Origin: Glaciimonas sp. PCH181
GTDB taxonomy: Bacteria; Pseudomonadota; Gammaproteobacteria; Burkholderiales; Burkholderiaceae_D
DNA: 64,000 bases
NCBI RefSeq assembly: GCF_003056055.1
Contig: NZ_PYFP01000001.1
Span: 1,178,001-1,242,000, forward strand
Direction of reading: 5' to 3'
Numbering within the stretch: position 1 is the first letter of the stretch; each line of letters opens with the position of its first letter. Position numbers and translations under genes: made by a program. Shown here one piece after another: positions 62,295 to 64,000 of the stretch. Below the pieces are notes generated by a model. It was given only the letters and a program-made list of their open reading frames with translations. It was not told where the DNA came from and did no database searches.

Positions 62295-62993
62295 CTATTC
62301 ACCGACACGCCGCAATGCATTGTCAATTTCATTGCGAAACTGGACCAATTTATTCAGCGCATGGTTGGTAGGGGTAAATGAGGACCACAGCATTGCGGTA
62401 AGCTGCTGCGCCGTCGTTTCAATATCCGGTTTATTTTTATTCACCATGTAATCCCACAGCACATGCTCCATCGAACCATAGACCATGTCGCGCAGCAGCG
62501 GCAACGGCATGTCCGTGCGCACTTCTCCGTTGCGCTGCGCGTTGGACAACACTTTCATAAGCGGTGCCGTGTAACGCCGCTTCAACTCTGCTATCAGGCC
62601 AGCAAATTCCGCATCGACAGTGCGCCCCTCGCTTAACACCAGCGTGCACATGCCGGTGCCTTCCTGCATCAAGGTAATCAGATGCTTGCGTACAACGTAG
62701 TGCAGTTGTGCCTGCGTTCCGGTTATCTGCGCAACTTCAACTTCCAGCTTGGTCGAAATTTCATCGTACCAAGCCTTGATGACTTGCATGCACAAGTCGC
62801 GTTTGCTGCCGAAATAAGAAAAAATTGTTGCTTCCGAAATACCGAGCTGTCGCGCGATTTCCAGCGTTGTGGTCTTTTCGTAGCCATTTCCAGAAAATAC
62901 GTCACGGGCTACCGTCAATATTTCCTTCACGCGCTTTTCGGAGCGTGCGCCTAGAGCTTCGCGCTTGCGCGGAATCGTTACCGTTTTATTCAT
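62295..62993 (-). CDS. TetR/AcrR family regulator
   Basis: A 232-residue regulator. The N-terminal helix-turn-helix is VKEILTVARDVFSGNGYEKTTTLEIARQLGISEATIFSYFGSKRDLCMQV (about 22-72), followed by a helical ligand domain. It lies between the carboxylase gene and the amidohydrolase remnant on the same strand, and is a candidate regulator of the carboxylase cluster that extends beyond the window. Confidence 0.9.
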   Translation of the reverse strand: MNKTVTIPRKREALGARSEKRVKEILTVARDVFSGNGYEKTTTLEIARQLGISEATIFSYFGSKRDLCMQVIKAWYDEISTKLEVEVAQITGTQAQLHYVVRKHLITLMQEGTGMCTLVLSEGRTVDAEFAGLIAELKRRYTAPLMKVLSNAQRNGEVRTDMPLPLLRDMVYGSMEHVLWDYMVNKNKPDIETTAQQLTAMLWSSFTPTNHALNKLVQFRNEIDNALRRVGE

Positions 62994-63262
62994 GGGCTTG
63001 CAGAACCTTGGAATTGTCTTGTTTGCTGCTACACGGCGAGTCCGTCAGCGGCCAGCGTCGGGCCAATCAGCACCTGTCTCATTAGAAAATTTTACCATAC
63101 CGATCTCCTGAGAATACTCTGGCCTTCCTACTGCCAGAGAAGTGATTGTTGGTGATCAAATTTTCCAAAATCACCGTTCCATGCATTGGTTTCTGAACCG
63201 ATTATTATGCAGACAGTTAAGGCGCATTTCGATCTTTCGCTAGCGCGATTGATCAAATTTCA

Positions 63263-64000
63263 TTAAACCTTAAATGAAAGCAACTGCGTACCTTCCTCGA
63301 CCTGATCACCCATCGCATACAGCACTTCCTCCACCATGCCGTCACGCGGCGCGGCGATCGTGTGTTCCATTTTCATGGCTTCCATGATCAACAACGGTGC
63401 GCCTTTTTGTACCGTGTCGCCCTTGCACACCAAGATCGCGACGATCTTGCCGGGCATCGGCGCGGTCAGTCTGCCGACTTCGGCTTCGACTTGCCCCGCA
63501 TGCGCGAGGGGGTCGTTGTACGGCAACACTGCGTGCTTGCCCGCAGCAAATACATGCACGGTATCGCGGTCCACGACGACGGTGCCGCGCACCAACCTGC
63601 CATCCACCCGGATCGCATAGTCACTACCCTGCTGCGTCACCAGTGTGACCTGCGACGTTAGATTGGCGTACCCAAGGGTCCAGCCATTTTGCTCGTAGTC
63701 CAACGTCACTGGCAAGCGCTGTCCAAGGTCGGTAAATTCGAGCGTGCGCTGCAACGTGGCATTCATGCGCCAGCCCGTCAAAAGCGCCCATGGATCGGAG
63801 GATGCCACTCTCGTTCGCCGGGATTCATGGGCCAACAGTGCCATCACCGCCAGTGCCATCACTTCAATCGATACCGGTGCTGGGGCCGGGAACAATGCAG
63901 CATGATGGCGTTCGATCAAGCCGGTATCGAGATCGGCGCTGGCGAACGGTACGCTCTCGACCAGCCGCTTCAAGAACGCGATATTGGTATTCAGTCCCAC
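63263..64000 (-). CDS. Biotin-carboxylase subunit of an acyl-CoA carboxylase (MccA-like), C-terminal part
   Basis: A 245-residue C-terminal part; the gene continues past the right edge. It starts within GLNTNIAFLKRLV...ADLDTGLIERH, the end of the biotin-carboxylase domain and the BT linker. It ends in a biotinyl domain with the biotinylated Lys in EAMKMEH about 34 residues from the end. The GLNTNIAFLKRL/DLDTGLIERH pattern fits the alpha subunit of methylcrotonyl- or geranyl-CoA carboxylase. In the leucine pathway the following enzymes lead to HMG-CoA, which links it to the HMG-lyase-type enzyme elsewhere in the window. Confidence 0.85.
   Translation of the reverse strand: MGLNTNIAFLKRLVESVPFASADLDTGLIERHHAALFPAPAPVSIEVMALAVMALLAHESRRTRVASSDPWALLTGWRMNATLQRTLEFTDLGQRLPVTLDYEQNGWTLGYANLTSQVTLVTQQGSDYAIRVDGRLVRGTVVVDRDTVHVFAAGKHAVLPYNDPLAHAGQVEAEVGRLTAPMPGKIVAILVCKGDTVQKGAPLLIMEAMKMEHTIAAPRDGMVEEVLYAMGDQVEEGTQLLSFKV

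Noticed and set aside
1..64000. CRISPR arrays, tRNA or rRNA genes, prophage and intact insertion sequences
   Set aside because: No regularly spaced direct repeats, cloverleaf-like segments with CCA ends, phage structural genes or complete transposases were recognised on reading the window.

Overview
The window looks like a chromosomal segment of a betaproteobacterium in the order Burkholderiales, most likely family Oxalobacteraceae (Collimonas, Glaciimonas or Herbaspirillum-like). This is inferred from gene content and moderate GC judged by eye: many LysR regulators each paired with a catabolic cassette, two trimeric general porins, a DUF934/sulfite reductase pair, a DUF2970 protein and CaiB/BaiF CoA-transferase operons. 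No rRNA, tRNA, CRISPR array, prophage or intact insertion sequence was seen. The left edge cuts a membrane-anchored protein running leftward. The right edge cuts a biotin-dependent carboxylase.

Layout. 0-10.9 kb: pirin, a Fur-box-preceded small ORF/PepSY pair, an MFS/HxlR divergent pair, a zinc alcohol dehydrogenase, and an export island (YoaK, MATE, PACE with its LysR). 11-14.4 kb: a DUF2796/ABC/FtsX/DUF3299 operon, probably for metal (zinc) homeostasis, behind a perfect 15-bp palindrome. 14.4-17.2 kb: a degraded intergenic repeat, a strong small-RNA candidate carrying two anti-Shine-Dalgarno motifs, DUF2970, a MocR regulator and a collapsed cydB. 17.2-21.9 kb: assimilatory sulfite reduction and two orphan multiheme cytochromes. 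21.9-33.4 kb: a LysR plus a long operon encoding a CaiB/BaiF CoA-transferase, an HMG-CoA-lyase-like enzyme, an aldehyde dehydrogenase, a Liv-type ABC importer and a GMC alcohol oxidoreductase. Read as alcohol to aldehyde to acid to acyl-CoA to cleavage, it makes a plausible unreported route for mevalonate or 3-hydroxy-3-methylglutarate.

34.3-37.7 kb: a D-malate/tartrate dehydrogenase with its LysR and a porin. 37.8-43.3 kb: a gene graveyard with truncated malic enzyme, sigma-54 activator, AraC, GlxA-type regulator, PurU, LysR and RidA, sometimes joined end to end, around one intact OmpL-like porin. 43.3-48.1 kb: a MocR-governed detoxification set, an orphan Sfp-type phosphopantetheinyl transferase whose start codon lies in a near-perfect 29-bp inverted repeat, and a LysE exporter. 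48.2-55.4 kb: a LysR with a lipoprotein esterase, M20 peptidase, MHS transporter and porin. 56-64 kb: a Leu/Phe-type dehydrogenase, a LysR/CitMHS/split-AtuA operon, an amidohydrolase remnant, a TetR regulator and the C-terminal part of an MccA-type carboxylase.

Start codons were chosen by ribosome-binding sites and family N-termini, so several genes are shorter than their longest open frame. Functional calls come from recognised motifs and remembered family features. No database search was possible.
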